Of a DNA stretch of 64,000 bases, positions 51,645 through 62,078 are shown in pieces. Numbering within the stretch: the stretch's first letter is position 1; the number at the start of each line of letters is the position of its first letter. Both the position numbers and the translations under genes were made by a program. The stretch is from CAVPGP01 sp963704025 (GTDB lineage: Bacteria; Actinomycetota; Thermoleophilia; Gaiellales; Gaiellaceae): the NCBI GenBank assembly GCA_963704025.1, contig CAVPGP010000003.1, forward strand, positions 186,001 through 250,000. Direction: 5' to 3'. The notes under the pieces were generated by a model. It had not been told where the DNA came from. It ran no database searches and saw nothing but the letters and a program-made list of their open reading frames with translations.

Positions 51645-52271
51645 GTGGTCGACACGATCTACCACCTGCTGACCGACCCCCCGCAGGCCTACCTGATCCT
51701 CTTCGCGGTCTGCGCGGGCGACGCCGTCTTCCCCGTTCTCCCCGGGGAGTCGTCGCTGATCCTGGCCGGCCTGCTGACCCAGGTCGGAGACCTGCACCTC
51801 GCGCCCGTGGTCGCGACGGGTGCGGCCGGTGCGTTCGTCGGCGACAACACCATGTACTGGCTCGGCCGCAAGGTCGGCCGCCCCGTCCAGCAGCGGTGGT
51901 TCATGGGCGAGAGGACAGAGCGTCTGCTGGGCTGGGCCGATCGGCAGCTCGCGGCGCGCGGCGGGGTGATCATCGTCGTCGCCCGCTTCGTCCCGGGAGG
52001 GCGCACAGCGGTCACCTTCAGCGCCGGGCTCGTCCGCTTCGGCTGGGGCAAGTTCGTGCTCTTCTCCGCCCTTGCGGCGGTCCTCTGGTCGACCTATGCG
52101 ACCCTCGTCGGAGTGCTCGGCGGGCGGGCGTTCGAGGACAACCCGTGGCTCGGGCTCCTGACGGCGTTCGGGCTCGCAGCCGCGATCGCGCTCGCCGGCG
52201 AGGGCGTCCGCCGGTTCAGAATGCGAGCTTCAGGAGCAGGACGATCACGACGATCGTCACCACGAGCATGA
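51645..52271 (+). CDS. DedA/SNARE-associated family membrane protein
   Basis: A 208-aa membrane protein with four or five hydrophobic segments and the DedA signature: PVLPGESSLILAGLL, then FVGDNTMYWLGRKVGRPV, and VVARFVPGGRTAVTFSAGLV with the essential Arg pair. DedA proteins are needed for lipid-carrier recycling and membrane energetics. Start GTG 51645. The 3' end overlaps the convergent cyclase gene by 56 nt. Confidence 0.88.
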   Translation: MVDTIYHLLTDPPQAYLILFAVCAGDAVFPVLPGESSLILAGLLTQVGDLHLAPVVATGAAGAFVGDNTMYWLGRKVGRPVQQRWFMGERTERLLGWADRQLAARGGVIIVVARFVPGGRTAVTFSAGLVRFGWGKFVLFSALAAVLWSTYATLVGVLGGRAFEDNPWLGLLTAFGLAAAIALAGEGVRRFRMRASGAGRSRRSSPRA

Positions 52272-52974
52272 TCAGGATCGTGAAGCCCAGCGCGGCGCCG
52301 CCGAGCGCGAGCTTGGCAGGGAGCGCGACGGGCTGGCCCGGCTCGAACGACCGCGCGATGTCCTGCTCCACGCGTTCCTGAATCCTGCGGGCGAGGCGGT
52401 CGCCCCAGTCCTCCGTCGTCGGCTCCGGGGTCGTCTTCAGGGGCGGGAACTCCGCCGGCCCGCCGTCGATCGAGAGCTGGTAGACGTGCTCGTGCTGGAT
52501 GTCCTTCAGGTGCGCCTCGCCCAGATCGTGGATCGTCGCGCCCTCCGGGAGCTGGTTCCCGAGGAGCGCCCGGGTGGTCTCGGAGAGCAGGATCTGCCCC
52601 CCGTGCCCCGCCGCGGCGATGCGCGCCGCGCGAACGACGTCGAGGCCGACGTAGCCCTCCTCGCCGACCGAGGGCTCGCCGGTGTGGAGGCCCATCCGGA
52701 CGCGGACCGCGACCCCGCGCGGCCACTCGTGCTCACGCAGTCCGCGCTGTGCGGCAACCGCGGCGCTGACCGCGTCGCGCGCACGCGGGAACGAGAAGAA
52801 GAACGCATCGCCCTGCGTATCGATCTCCGTTCCGCCGAGCTCGCCGAACCGCTCGCGGATGATCCGGCGGTGGCCGGAGACGACGTCGCCGTACTCGTCG
52901 CCCAGCTCCTGCAGGAGCCGCGTCGAGCCCTCGATGTCCGTGAAGACGAAGGTGACTGTGCCGCCCGGGAGCAT
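52216..52974 (-). CDS. Class III nucleotide cyclase, C-terminally membrane-anchored
   Basis: A 252-aa protein. Residues 5-165 are a class III cyclase domain with the metal Asp residues in FVFTDIEGSTRLLQ and IDTQGDAFFFSF, GLHTGEPSVGEEGYVGLDVV and the transition-state Arg in NRAARIA-like VRAARIAAAGHGG. After a linker, one hydrophobic helix (about 220-250, GFTILIMLVVTIVVIVLLLK) sits at the very C-terminus, making it tail-anchored with the catalytic domain in the cytoplasm. It probably makes cAMP. Start ATG 52974; GTG 52980 is possible. It is divergent from the DUF255 gene by 25 bp. Confidence 0.85.
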   Translation of the reverse strand: MLPGGTVTFVFTDIEGSTRLLQELGDEYGDVVSGHRRIIRERFGELGGTEIDTQGDAFFFSFPRARDAVSAAVAAQRGLREHEWPRGVAVRVRMGLHTGEPSVGEEGYVGLDVVRAARIAAAGHGGQILLSETTRALLGNQLPEGATIHDLGEAHLKDIQHEHVYQLSIDGGPAEFPPLKTTPEPTTEDWGDRLARRIQERVEQDIARSFEPGQPVALPAKLALGGAALGFTILIMLVVTIVVIVLLLKLAF

Positions 52975-52986
52975 CGACACGGCGAC

Positions 52987-52992
52987 TACGGT
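52987..52992 (+). promoter_or_regulatory. Leaderless -10 box of the DUF255 gene
   Basis: TACGGT at 52987-52992 ends 7 nt before GTG 53000, with no Shine-Dalgarno. Confidence 0.45.
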
Positions 52993-52999
52993 ACAGGGC

Positions 53000-54913
<1,914 letters not shown>

Positions 54914-54922
54914 GCTAGGCCG

Positions 54923-55666
54923 GTGCACATGACGAGCCGTACGCTGACCTGGGACGGTTGCATCAACGTCCGCGACCTGGGCGGCCTGCCGACCGAGGAC
55001 GGCGCGGGCACGCGCTTCGGCGTCGTGATCCGCGCCGACAACATCCGCCGGCTGCGCGAGTACGAGACGCTCGAGCGCCACGGCGTCACCCGGGTTGTCG
55101 ACCTGCGGCTCGCCGACGAGCTGGCCCAAGACCCCGATGGCGAGCTGCCGGTGGAGCACGTGCACGTGCCTCTGCTCGACTACGACCCGAAGTACTACGC
55201 CGACCTGGAGGAGCGCGCGATCGCCTCGGCCCCCGCCGAGTACCTCGAGTGGTCGTACCTCGACTTCCTCGAGCGCTTTCGCGCCAACTTCGGCGCGGTC
55301 GTGCGCGCGGTCGCCCAGGCGGAGGGCACGGTCTGCGTGCACTGCATGGGCGGCCGCGACCGCACGGGGCTCGTCACGGCGCTCCTCCTGCGGCTCGCCG
55401 GGGTCTCGCGCGAGGAGGCCGCCGAGGACTACTGGCTGAGCGAGGACGCGCTCCGCGAGGCCCACGAACGCTGGGTCGAGGAGGCGCCGGACGAGCGCGA
55501 GCGGCGGCGGCGGCAGATCTTCTCGGTTGCGCCCGTCAGCTCGATGCGGGGGGTGCTGGAGGAGCTCGAGCGCCGGTACGGCTCGGTGCGGGACTATCTC
55601 GCGGGAGCCGGGGTGCCCGCCGCGGAGCTCGACGCCCTGCGGGCCCGCCTGCGGGAAGAGCAATGA
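54923..55666 (+). CDS. Tyrosine-specific protein phosphatase (dual-specificity type)
   Basis: A 247-aa phosphatase of the Y_phosphatase3/PtpB-like group. It begins WDGCINVRDLGGLPTEDG, has the general-acid loop near VPLLDYDPKYYAD and the P-loop HCMGGRDRTGLVTALLL (C-x5-R). In related actinobacterial enzymes such proteins dephosphorylate phosphotyrosine or phosphoinositides. Start GTG 54923 from the leaderless box. The stop overlaps the binding-protein gene (ATGA). Confidence 0.85.
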   Translation: MHMTSRTLTWDGCINVRDLGGLPTEDGAGTRFGVVIRADNIRRLREYETLERHGVTRVVDLRLADELAQDPDGELPVEHVHVPLLDYDPKYYADLEERAIASAPAEYLEWSYLDFLERFRANFGAVVRAVAQAEGTVCVHCMGGRDRTGLVTALLLRLAGVSREEAAEDYWLSEDALREAHERWVEEAPDERERRRRQIFSVAPVSSMRGVLEELERRYGSVRDYLAGAGVPAAELDALRARLREEQ

Positions 55667-56883
55667 CCTCCCGGAAGGCGGCCGTCGTCCTGCTTGCGGC
55701 GCTCGTCGGCGCCCTCGCCGTCCTCGGTGGCGCCGGCGCGCGACGGAGCGCGGCGCCGGGCGTCACGACGAAGGCCGTTCTCCTCGGCTCGACAGGCCCG
55801 CTCACGGGCGGGGAGTCGGCCGCCGCCGACGTCCTGCGGGGCGCCGAGGCGTACTTCAAGTTCGTGAACTCTCGCGGCGGGGTGAGCGGGCGCAAGATCG
55901 ACTTCCGGTACTACGACGACGCAGGCGACCCGGAGACGGCGGCGGAGAACGCGCGCCGGCTGGTCGAGCAGGATCAGGTCCTCGCCCTCTTCTCCACGGT
56001 CGGCACGGACGCCAACCTCGCGATCCGCGCGTTCGCGAGCGAGTCGAGGGTCCCGCATCTCTTCGTGGCCTCGGCCGCCACGACCTTCGGCCGCGACTCC
56101 GGGCGCTACCCGTACTCGATCGCGTATCCGCCGAGCGACTCGGCGGAGGGCCGGCTCTACGCGCGCTTTCTGCTCTCGACCGGCGGCAAGGCGTCGAAGA
56201 TCGCCGTCCTCTACGAGGACGACGAGGACGGCAACGACCTGCTGGACGGGCTCGTCAAGGGGCTCGGCAAGCAGCGCGCGAAGATCGTCGCGACAAGCTT
56301 CGCCGAGCCGGGGGCGACCGACCTCGGCCCGGAGATCGCCGACCTGAAGGCGTCCGGCGCGAACACGCTGATGGTCTTCGCATCCGGCCGGCTCGCGACC
56401 CAGGCGTACCGGGCCGCCTTCAAGCTCGGGTGGAAGCCGGTCGTCTACGTCGGCGCCCGGGCATCGGCCGCGGCGGTCATGAGGCTCGCGCCCGGGACGA
56501 CTGCCGAGGGCTCGATTTCGGCCACCTTCGTCAGGGACCCCGCGCTCCTGGGCTTCGCGACCGACCCGGGCGCGTTGCTGGCGGGCACGATCGTCAAGCG
56601 ATTCGCCCCCGGTACGAGCCCGCGAGACCGCGCCGTCGTCGCGGGCATGGCGGCCGCGTTCACGATGGTCGACACGCTCAGGCGAGCGGGGAAGAACCTG
56701 ACGCGCGAGTCGCTGCTGCGGGCGGCGACGAGCCTGAACGAGGCGAACAACCCCTTCCTCGTGCCGGGGATCGTCGTCCGGACGACCCCGACGAGCCGCC
56801 TCCCGGTCACCCAGCTGCGCCTGATGCGATGGACGAGAGGCAGGTGGCAGCTGCTCGGAGGGCTCGTGACGGTCAGGCCGTAG
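55663..56883 (+). CDS. Leucine/branched-chain amino-acid-type ABC substrate-binding protein
   Basis: A 406-aa exported binding protein of the LivJ/periplasmic-binding type I fold. Signal peptide AAVVLLAALVGALAVLGGAG without a lipobox; the mature part has VLLGSTGPLTGGESAAADVL, YYDDAGDPETAAENARRLVE and YEDDEDGNDLLDGLVKGLGK. Ligands in the family include branched-chain amino acids, amides and aromatic acids. No permease or ATPase genes lie nearby. A strong terminator follows at 56892-56924. Confidence 0.86.
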   Translation: MTSRKAAVVLLAALVGALAVLGGAGARRSAAPGVTTKAVLLGSTGPLTGGESAAADVLRGAEAYFKFVNSRGGVSGRKIDFRYYDDAGDPETAAENARRLVEQDQVLALFSTVGTDANLAIRAFASESRVPHLFVASAATTFGRDSGRYPYSIAYPPSDSAEGRLYARFLLSTGGKASKIAVLYEDDEDGNDLLDGLVKGLGKQRAKIVATSFAEPGATDLGPEIADLKASGANTLMVFASGRLATQAYRAAFKLGWKPVVYVGARASAAAVMRLAPGTTAEGSISATFVRDPALLGFATDPGALLAGTIVKRFAPGTSPRDRAVVAGMAAAFTMVDTLRRAGKNLTRESLLRAATSLNEANNPFLVPGIVVRTTPTSRLPVTQLRLMRWTRGRWQLLGGLVTVRP

Positions 56884-56891
56884 CGTCAGCC

Positions 56892-56924
56892 GCGGGGGAG
56901 GCGCCTGCGCGCCGCCTCCCCCGC
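56892..56924. terminator. Bidirectional hairpin terminator
   Basis: The arms GCGGGGGAGGCG and CGCCTCCCCCGC form a perfect 12-bp stem around a 9-base loop, between the binding-protein gene (+) and the fasciclin gene (-). Confidence 0.75.
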
Positions 56925-56943
56925 ATGCCCACCGAGGCGGCCG

Positions 56944-57453
56944 TCAGCTCGGTGGCAGGAGCACCTTGTCGATCACGTGGATGACGCCGTTCGACGCACC
57001 GACGTCGGCCTTGACGACCTTCGTCGACCCGTTCAGGTAGACCGAGCCGTTCCGGACCGCGATCCGCACGCTCGCGCCTTCGAGGGTTTTCGCCGATCGG
57101 AGCTTGACGACCTGGGCCGCGCGGACGTCGCCCTTGACAACGTGGTAGAGGAGGACCTTGCGCAGCTCGCCCCTGTTCTTCGCCAGTGCGGCGAGGGTGG
57201 CTTTGGGCACCTTTGCGAACGCCGCGTCGGTGGGTGCGAACACGGTCAGCTTGCCGCTGCCCGTCAACGCACTGGCGAGGCCCGCCTGCTTCGCGAGCTT
57301 CACAAGCGTCTTGAACTGCCCCGCCGACTGGGCGGTCTGCACGATGTTCGTCTGCGGTGCCGCTTTCGTCTGCGGCGCCGCAGACGCCGTCTCGGCGAAG
57401 GCGCTGACGGCAACGGTCGCCGTCAGCGCCGCGATGCGGAGGAGCGCCTGCAT
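56944..57453 (-). CDS. Secreted fasciclin (FAS1) domain protein
   Basis: A 169-aa secreted adhesion-type protein. Signal peptide LLRIAALTATVAVSAFAETA, then a single FAS1 domain with TVFAPTDAAFAKVPKATLAA (H1 region), LLYHVVKGDVRAAQVVKL and the H2 end GVIHVIDKVLLPPS. Its start overlaps the DUF378 stop (TGATG), so both come from one transcript starting in the divergent region next to the CarH-type gene. Confidence 0.9.
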   Translation of the reverse strand: MQALLRIAALTATVAVSAFAETASAAPQTKAAPQTNIVQTAQSAGQFKTLVKLAKQAGLASALTGSGKLTVFAPTDAAFAKVPKATLAALAKNRGELRKVLLYHVVKGDVRAAQVVKLRSAKTLEGASVRIAVRNGSVYLNGSTKVVKADVGASNGVIHVIDKVLLPPS

Positions 57454-57704
57454 CAGACGGCCCTTGTGGAGGGCTCAGAGGTCCGTGCCGGCCCGGTCCG
57501 TGCCAGCGCGGGGAGGCGGACCAGCTCGTAGACCGCGGCCAGGCCGACGAGCCCGTAGACGATCCGGGAGGCGGCGTTGGTCTCGCCGAAGTCCATGCCG
57601 CCGAAGATCGTGGCGACGAGGTCGAACTTCGCGATCGCGATCAGCCCCCAGTTGAGGCCGCCGACGACCAGCAGCGTCGTCGCGGCCAGGTCGAGTTTCT
57701 TCAT
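57453..57704 (-). CDS. DUF378 small membrane protein
   Basis: An 83-aa protein with two membrane helices: LDLAATTLLVVGGLNWGLIA, which contains the family signature GGLNWGL, and IVYGLVGLAAVYEL. The function of DUF378 is unknown. Start ATG 57704 has AAAGGGG upstream. It is driven by the TTGACA/TACCTT promoter at 57739-57767 and is translationally coupled to the fasciclin gene. Confidence 0.85.
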   Translation of the reverse strand: MKKLDLAATTLLVVGGLNWGLIAIAKFDLVATIFGGMDFGETNAASRIVYGLVGLAAVYELVRLPALARTGPARTSEPSTRAV

Positions 57705-57717
57705 CGTGTTCCCCTTT

Positions 57718-57798
57718 CTGTACAGGATTTGTCCAGAGAAGGTACAGAGGCATCTCGGATCTGTCAAGTTTTTGTCCAAGTTCTGTTACACTCGGCCC
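57718..57798. promoter_or_regulatory. Divergent promoter region with repeated TGTCCA-type boxes
   Basis: Minus strand: TTGACA (57767-57762) and TACCTT (57744-57739) are 17 bp apart, a near-consensus promoter for DUF378-fasciclin. Plus strand: TACACT (57787-57792) lies 6 nt before GTG 57799, so the regulator mRNA is leaderless. TTGTCCA occurs at 57729-57735 and 57772-57778, and CTGTACAG (57718-57725) is palindromic. CarH/LitR operators are likewise repeats of TGTACA-like half-sites over the promoter. Confidence 0.6.
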
Positions 57799-58605
57799 GT
57801 GCACGAGCTGAGGATCGGCGAGCTCTCCCGGCGGACGGGCGTCAGCCCGGAGCTGCTGCGTGCCTGGGAGCGCCGCTACGGCCTCTTGCGGCCCGTCCGC
57901 ACGGACGGCGGCTTCCGCATCTACTCGGTCGAGGACGAGAGCCGGATTCGGCGGATGCGACAGCACCTGGCGCGGGGCCTTGCCGCCGCCGAGGCGGCGC
58001 GGCTTGTCACCTCGGAGCGGGCGGCGAGGCCGCCGGCAGACGAGCTCTACGAGGAGCTGGTGGCCTTCGACGACGAGGGCGCGAACGCGGTGCTGGACCA
58101 CGCGCTGACGCGGCTGAGCGTGGAGGCGGCACTCCAGGAGGTCGTCCTGCCGACGCTGCGGCGGATCGGCGAGGGCTGGGAGCGGGGCGACGTGACGATC
58201 GCCCAGGAGCACTTCGCCAGCAACCTCGTCCGCGGGCGGCTGCTCGGGCTCGCGCGGCGCTGGGACCAGGGCGTCGGGCCGCGCGCGCTGCTCGCGTGCG
58301 CCCCCGGCGAGCTCCACGACCTCCCGTTGATCGCGTTCGGCCTCTCGCTGCGCGCGCACGGCTGGCGGATCGTCTACCTGGGGACCGACACGCCGCTCGA
58401 GACGATTCGCACCGCGGCGACGGCGGTCCTCCCGGAGCTCGTCGTCCTTTCGTCGTCGATCGTCCGTCCCGTTGACGAGGAGGAGCTGCGCCTGCTCGCG
58501 GACGCCGCTCCGTTGGCGCTCGCGGGCGTGTGGGACGAGAACCTCGCGGCGATGCGCCTGGACGGCGATCCCGTCGACGCCGCGCGGGACGTCGCCTTCC
58601 GGTAG
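57799..58605 (+). CDS. MerR-family B12-dependent photoreceptor regulator (CarH/LitR type)
   Basis: A 268-aa regulator. Residues 1-70 are a MerR HTH (LRIGELSRRTGVSPELLRAW, then ERRYGLLRP), 80-165 a cobalamin-binding helical bundle and 170-268 a Rossmann-type B12 domain. The adenosylcobalamin motif W-x9-E-H of CarH is exact: W in GEGWERGDVTIAQEHFAS, nine residues, EH. The lower-ligand His is in APGELHDLPLI, and GWRIVYLGTDTP is the B12 domain signature. CarH-type proteins bind DNA in the dark and let go in light. Start GTG 57799 is leaderless. Confidence 0.82.
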   Translation: MHELRIGELSRRTGVSPELLRAWERRYGLLRPVRTDGGFRIYSVEDESRIRRMRQHLARGLAAAEAARLVTSERAARPPADELYEELVAFDDEGANAVLDHALTRLSVEAALQEVVLPTLRRIGEGWERGDVTIAQEHFASNLVRGRLLGLARRWDQGVGPRALLACAPGELHDLPLIAFGLSLRAHGWRIVYLGTDTPLETIRTAATAVLPELVVLSSSIVRPVDEEELRLLADAAPLALAGVWDENLAAMRLDGDPVDAARDVAFR

Positions 58606-58646
58606 AGGGGAGGAGCCCGCACGCCGGGGCCGAAAGGAAGCCTCTC

Positions 58647-59717
58647 GTGCGTCTCCGCCTCGGTCAACTCGTGGCGGCACTTGCGCTCGCGTCGGCGCTG
58701 GTTGCGGCCACACCGGCAAACGCCGGCGTGAACCCGCAGCTCGCGGGGCTGCAGGTCGCGCTCCGCGCGCACGGCCTCTATCTCGGCGCGATCGACGGCG
58801 TCATGGGCCCGCAGACGCGTTCGGCGCTGAAGGCGTTCCAGCGGAAGAAGGGCCTGGTGCCGGACGGCGTGCCCGGCCCGCGCACCCGCGTGAGGCTGGG
58901 GCCGCTCGGTCGGCCGCTCTTCGGCGCGCGGACGCTCCTTCCCGGGCGCTTCGGGAACGACGTCTCCGTCCTCCAGTTTCTCCTCACGCGGCGCGGCCTC
59001 TACAGCGGCGCGCTCGACGGCTACCTCGGCCCCGAGACGGCGAAGGCGCTGCGCCGCTACCAGCGGACGCAGAAGCTCGCGGCGGACGGCGTCGCCGGCC
59101 CGCGCACGCTCGCCTCGCTGGGGATCAAGGGCAGGGTGCCGCTGCCGCAGCGCGCGGTCCCGGCGACGCCGAGGCGCTACGTCGTGCGTCCGGGCGACAA
59201 CCTGACGGCGCTCGCGGCGCGGTTCGGCACGTCGATGCGCTCGCTCGCCGCCGCCAACAAGCTCGATCCCGCCAAGCCGCTGCTCATCGGCACGAAGCTG
59301 GCCCTGCCCGGAGCAACCGAGGCGGCGTCGTCGTCGGCCGTCCGCGACCTCCTCACCTCGAGCGCGCGCCGCTACGGCGTCGACGAGCGGCTCGTCCGGG
59401 CGCTGGCGTGGATGGAGTCGGGCTACCAGACGTCGATCGTCTCGTCTGCCGGCGCAGTCGGCGTGATGCAGACGCTCCCGGAGACCCGGGACTACGTCGA
59501 GAACGTGCTGGTCGGGAAGCGGTTCCCGCGCACGGTCGCGGGCGACGTCGAGGTCGGCGTCCTCTTCCTGCGCAGCCTCCTCCGCAGCTTCAACGGGAAC
59601 GAGCGCCTGGCGCTGGCGGCGTGGTACCAGGGCGAGAAGGCCGTCCGGGAGCACGGCGTCTACAAGGTGTCGAAGCCGTTCGTCGCCAACGTGCTCGCGT
59701 TGAAGCCCCGCGTGTGA
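58647..59717 (+). CDS. Secreted peptidoglycan-binding/LysM lytic transglycosylase-like protein
   Basis: A 356-aa cell-wall enzyme. Order: signal peptide (LVAALALASALVAATPANAG), two PG_binding_1 repeats (LQVALRAHGLYLGAIDGVMG and LQFLLTRRGLYSGALDGYLG), one LysM (YVVRPGDNLTALAARFGTSM) and a C-terminal SLT domain with the catalytic Glu in ALAWMESGYQTSIVSSAGAV. It should bind and cleave glycan strands. Start GTG 58647 with GAAAGGAAG upstream. The short 41-bp leader leaves no room for a c-di-AMP riboswitch, which often precedes such genes. Confidence 0.88.
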   Translation: MRLRLGQLVAALALASALVAATPANAGVNPQLAGLQVALRAHGLYLGAIDGVMGPQTRSALKAFQRKKGLVPDGVPGPRTRVRLGPLGRPLFGARTLLPGRFGNDVSVLQFLLTRRGLYSGALDGYLGPETAKALRRYQRTQKLAADGVAGPRTLASLGIKGRVPLPQRAVPATPRRYVVRPGDNLTALAARFGTSMRSLAAANKLDPAKPLLIGTKLALPGATEAASSSAVRDLLTSSARRYGVDERLVRALAWMESGYQTSIVSSAGAVGVMQTLPETRDYVENVLVGKRFPRTVAGDVEVGVLFLRSLLRSFNGNERLALAAWYQGEKAVREHGVYKVSKPFVANVLALKPRV

Positions 59718-59719
59718 CG

Positions 59720-59725
59720 TAGGCT
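59720..59725 (+). promoter_or_regulatory. Leaderless -10 box of fbiC
   Basis: TAGGCT (59720-59725) ends 7 nt before ATG 59733, three bases after the stop of the upstream gene. No Shine-Dalgarno is present. Confidence 0.5.
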
Positions 59726-59732
59726 CCGCGCT

Positions 59733-62078
59733 ATGGCGCGAGAGCTGCTCGAAGCCCCGCTCGACGAGCTGCTGGCGGAGGCGCGCCGGCTTCGCGACGC
59801 GGGCCACGGACGGCTCGTCACGTACTCGCCGAAGGTCTTCGTCCCGTTGACGACGTTGTGCCGCGACGTGTGCCACTACTGTACGTTCGCCAAGCCGCCG
59901 CGGCGCGGCCAGCGCGCGTACATGACGGTCGAGGAGGTGCTGGACGTCGCGCGCGCGGGCGCCGCCGCCGGCTGCCGCGAGGCGCTCTTCACGCTCGGCG
60001 ACAAGCCGGAGCTTCGCTACCGGGTCGCGCGCGAGGAGCTCGCCGCGCTCGGTTGCTCCTCGACGCTCGAGTACCTCGCACGCGCCGCGAAGGCCGTCCT
60101 CGACGAGACCGGGCTGCTGCCGCATCTGAACCCCGGCGTCATGACCCGTCGCGACCTCGAGGCTCTGCGCCCCGCGGCGCCGTCGATGGGGATCATGCTC
60201 GAGACGCTGTCGCCGCGGCTCTCGGAGCGCGGAGCGCCGCACCACGGCTCGCCGGACAAGGAGCCGGCGGCCCGGCTGGAGACGATCCGCCTCGCCGGCG
60301 AGCTCCGCGTGCCGTTCACCACGGGGATCCTGATCGGGATCGGCGAGACGCGGGCCGAGCGGCTGGAGGCCCTCGCCGCGATCAAGGAGCTCGGCGACCT
60401 GCACGGCCACGTGCAGGAGGTGATCGTGCAGAACTTTCGCGCCAAGCCGGGCACGAAGATGGCCGCTGCACCGGAGCCGTCGCTGGACGACTTGCTCTGG
60501 ACGGTCGCGGCGGCCCGCGTGCTGCTCGGCCCCGACTGGTCGATCCAGGCGCCGCCGAACCTGACCGAGGACTTCCCGCGCCTGCTCGACGCGGGTCTGA
60601 ACGACTGGGGCGGCGTCTCGCCCGTGACGATCGACCACGTCAACCCGGAGGCTCCGTGGCCCGACCTGGAGGTGCTGCGTTCCGGGACGGAGAGCCGCGG
60701 CTACGAGCTCGTGCCGCGCCTGACGGTCTACCCGCGCTACGTCGACGGCGCGTGGATCGACCCGACCGTGATGCCGCACGTCCTCCGGGCGTCCGACTCG
60801 CTCGGGCTCGCACGCGAGCACGACTGGTCGCCGGGGGAGGACCTCACCGCGCCGTTCGTGCCGCGCGACGCCTTGCCGGTGGACACCAGCGACGAGCTCG
60901 GCGAGGAGGAGCTGGTGCGGCTCTTCAGCGCGCGCGGCACGGAGCGTGACCGCGTCTTCGCCGCGGCCGACCGGCTGCGCCGCGAGGTGAACGGCGACAC
61001 GGTCAGCTACGTCGTGACGCGGAACATCCAGTACACGAACGTCTGCTACTTCCGCTGCGGCTTCTGCGCCTTCTCGAAGGGGAAGCTCGCCGCGAACCTG
61101 CGCGGCGCGCCGTACCTCGTCCCGCACGAGGAGATCCAGCGGCGGGTCGTGGAGGCGTGGCAGCGCGGCGCGACCGAGGTCTGCCTGCAGGGCGGGATCC
61201 ATCCGGCGTTCGACGGCGACTACTACCTCTCCGTCGTGCGCGCCGTGAAGGAGGCCGTGCCCGAGCTTCACGTCCATGCCTTCTCGGCGCTCGAGATCTG
61301 GCAGGGCGCCGCGACGCTCGGCCTGCCGCTCGCGGTGTATCTGGAGCGGCTGCGCGAAGCAGGCCTCGCGTCGCTGCCCGGCACGGCGGCGGAGGTGCTG
61401 GACGACGAGGTGCGACGCGTGATCTGCCCCGACAAGGTCTCGACCGCGCAGTGGCTCGCCGTCCACGACGCGGCGCACCGGGCCGGCCTGCCGTCGAACA
61501 ACACGATCATGTTCGGCCACGTCGACGGGCCGCGGAACTGGGCGCGCCACCTGCTGGCGGTACGCGGGCAGCAGCAGCGCACGGGCGGCTTCACAGAGTT
61601 CGTGCCGCTGCCGTTCGTGCACATGGAGGCGCCGATGTTCCTCAAGGGGCAGGCGCGCCGAGGGCCGACCTTCGGTGAGATGCTGTTGATGCACGCCGTC
61701 GGCCGGCTCGCGCTCCACCCGTGGATCGAGAACGTCCAGGTGTCGTGGGTGAAGGCCGGCCCCGAAGGGGTTCGCGCCGCCCTTCGCGCAGGCGTCAACG
61801 ACCTCGGCGGCACGCTGATGAACGAGTCGATCTCGCGCGCGGCCGGCGCCTCGTTCGGTCAGGAGATGTCGCCGGAGCGGATGGAGTCGCTGATCCGCTC
61901 GACTGGTCGCGTGCCGCGGCAACGGACGACGCTCTACCAGGACGCGCCCGAGGGGCGCGTGCATGCATCGTTCGGCGCGCCGCCCTGCCGGGAGCCGTCG
62001 AACCCGCACGTCAGCGAGGCAGGGCTGAAGGCGCCGCCGAAGCTCGTCAGGCCCGGCCTGCGCCCCGCCGCGCGCTAG
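59733..62078 (+). CDS. fbiC: FO synthase, fused CofG-CofH (FbiC)
   Basis: A 781-aa double radical-SAM enzyme making 7,8-didemethyl-8-hydroxy-5-deazariboflavin, the F420 chromophore, from tyrosine and a ribityl-pyrimidine. The N-terminal half is CofG with the cluster motif CRDVCHYCTF (C-x3-C-x2-C); the C-terminal half, from about residue 400, is CofH with NVCYFRCGFCAFSKGK (C-x3-C-x2-C). Fusion of both is typical of Actinobacteria and some eukaryotes. It implies that the organism makes F420 and supports the F420 call for the PPOX protein at 33952. Confidence 0.96.
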   Translation: MARELLEAPLDELLAEARRLRDAGHGRLVTYSPKVFVPLTTLCRDVCHYCTFAKPPRRGQRAYMTVEEVLDVARAGAAAGCREALFTLGDKPELRYRVAREELAALGCSSTLEYLARAAKAVLDETGLLPHLNPGVMTRRDLEALRPAAPSMGIMLETLSPRLSERGAPHHGSPDKEPAARLETIRLAGELRVPFTTGILIGIGETRAERLEALAAIKELGDLHGHVQEVIVQNFRAKPGTKMAAAPEPSLDDLLWTVAAARVLLGPDWSIQAPPNLTEDFPRLLDAGLNDWGGVSPVTIDHVNPEAPWPDLEVLRSGTESRGYELVPRLTVYPRYVDGAWIDPTVMPHVLRASDSLGLAREHDWSPGEDLTAPFVPRDALPVDTSDELGEEELVRLFSARGTERDRVFAAADRLRREVNGDTVSYVVTRNIQYTNVCYFRCGFCAFSKGKLAANLRGAPYLVPHEEIQRRVVEAWQRGATEVCLQGGIHPAFDGDYYLSVVRAVKEAVPELHVHAFSALEIWQGAATLGLPLAVYLERLREAGLASLPGTAAEVLDDEVRRVICPDKVSTAQWLAVHDAAHRAGLPSNNTIMFGHVDGPRNWARHLLAVRGQQQRTGGFTEFVPLPFVHMEAPMFLKGQARRGPTFGEMLLMHAVGRLALHPWIENVQVSWVKAGPEGVRAALRAGVNDLGGTLMNESISRAAGASFGQEMSPERMESLIRSTGRVPRQRTTLYQDAPEGRVHASFGAPPCREPSNPHVSEAGLKAPPKLVRPGLRPAAR

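Noticed and set aside
58606..58646. c-di-AMP (ydaO-type) riboswitch before the peptidoglycan hydrolase
   Set aside because: The intergenic leader is only 41 nt, too short for this riboswitch class.
58374..62009. 1211-codon minus-strand open frame opposite the muralytic enzyme and fbiC
   Set aside because: It is a shadow of well-supported plus-strand genes, with no domain motif in the translation.
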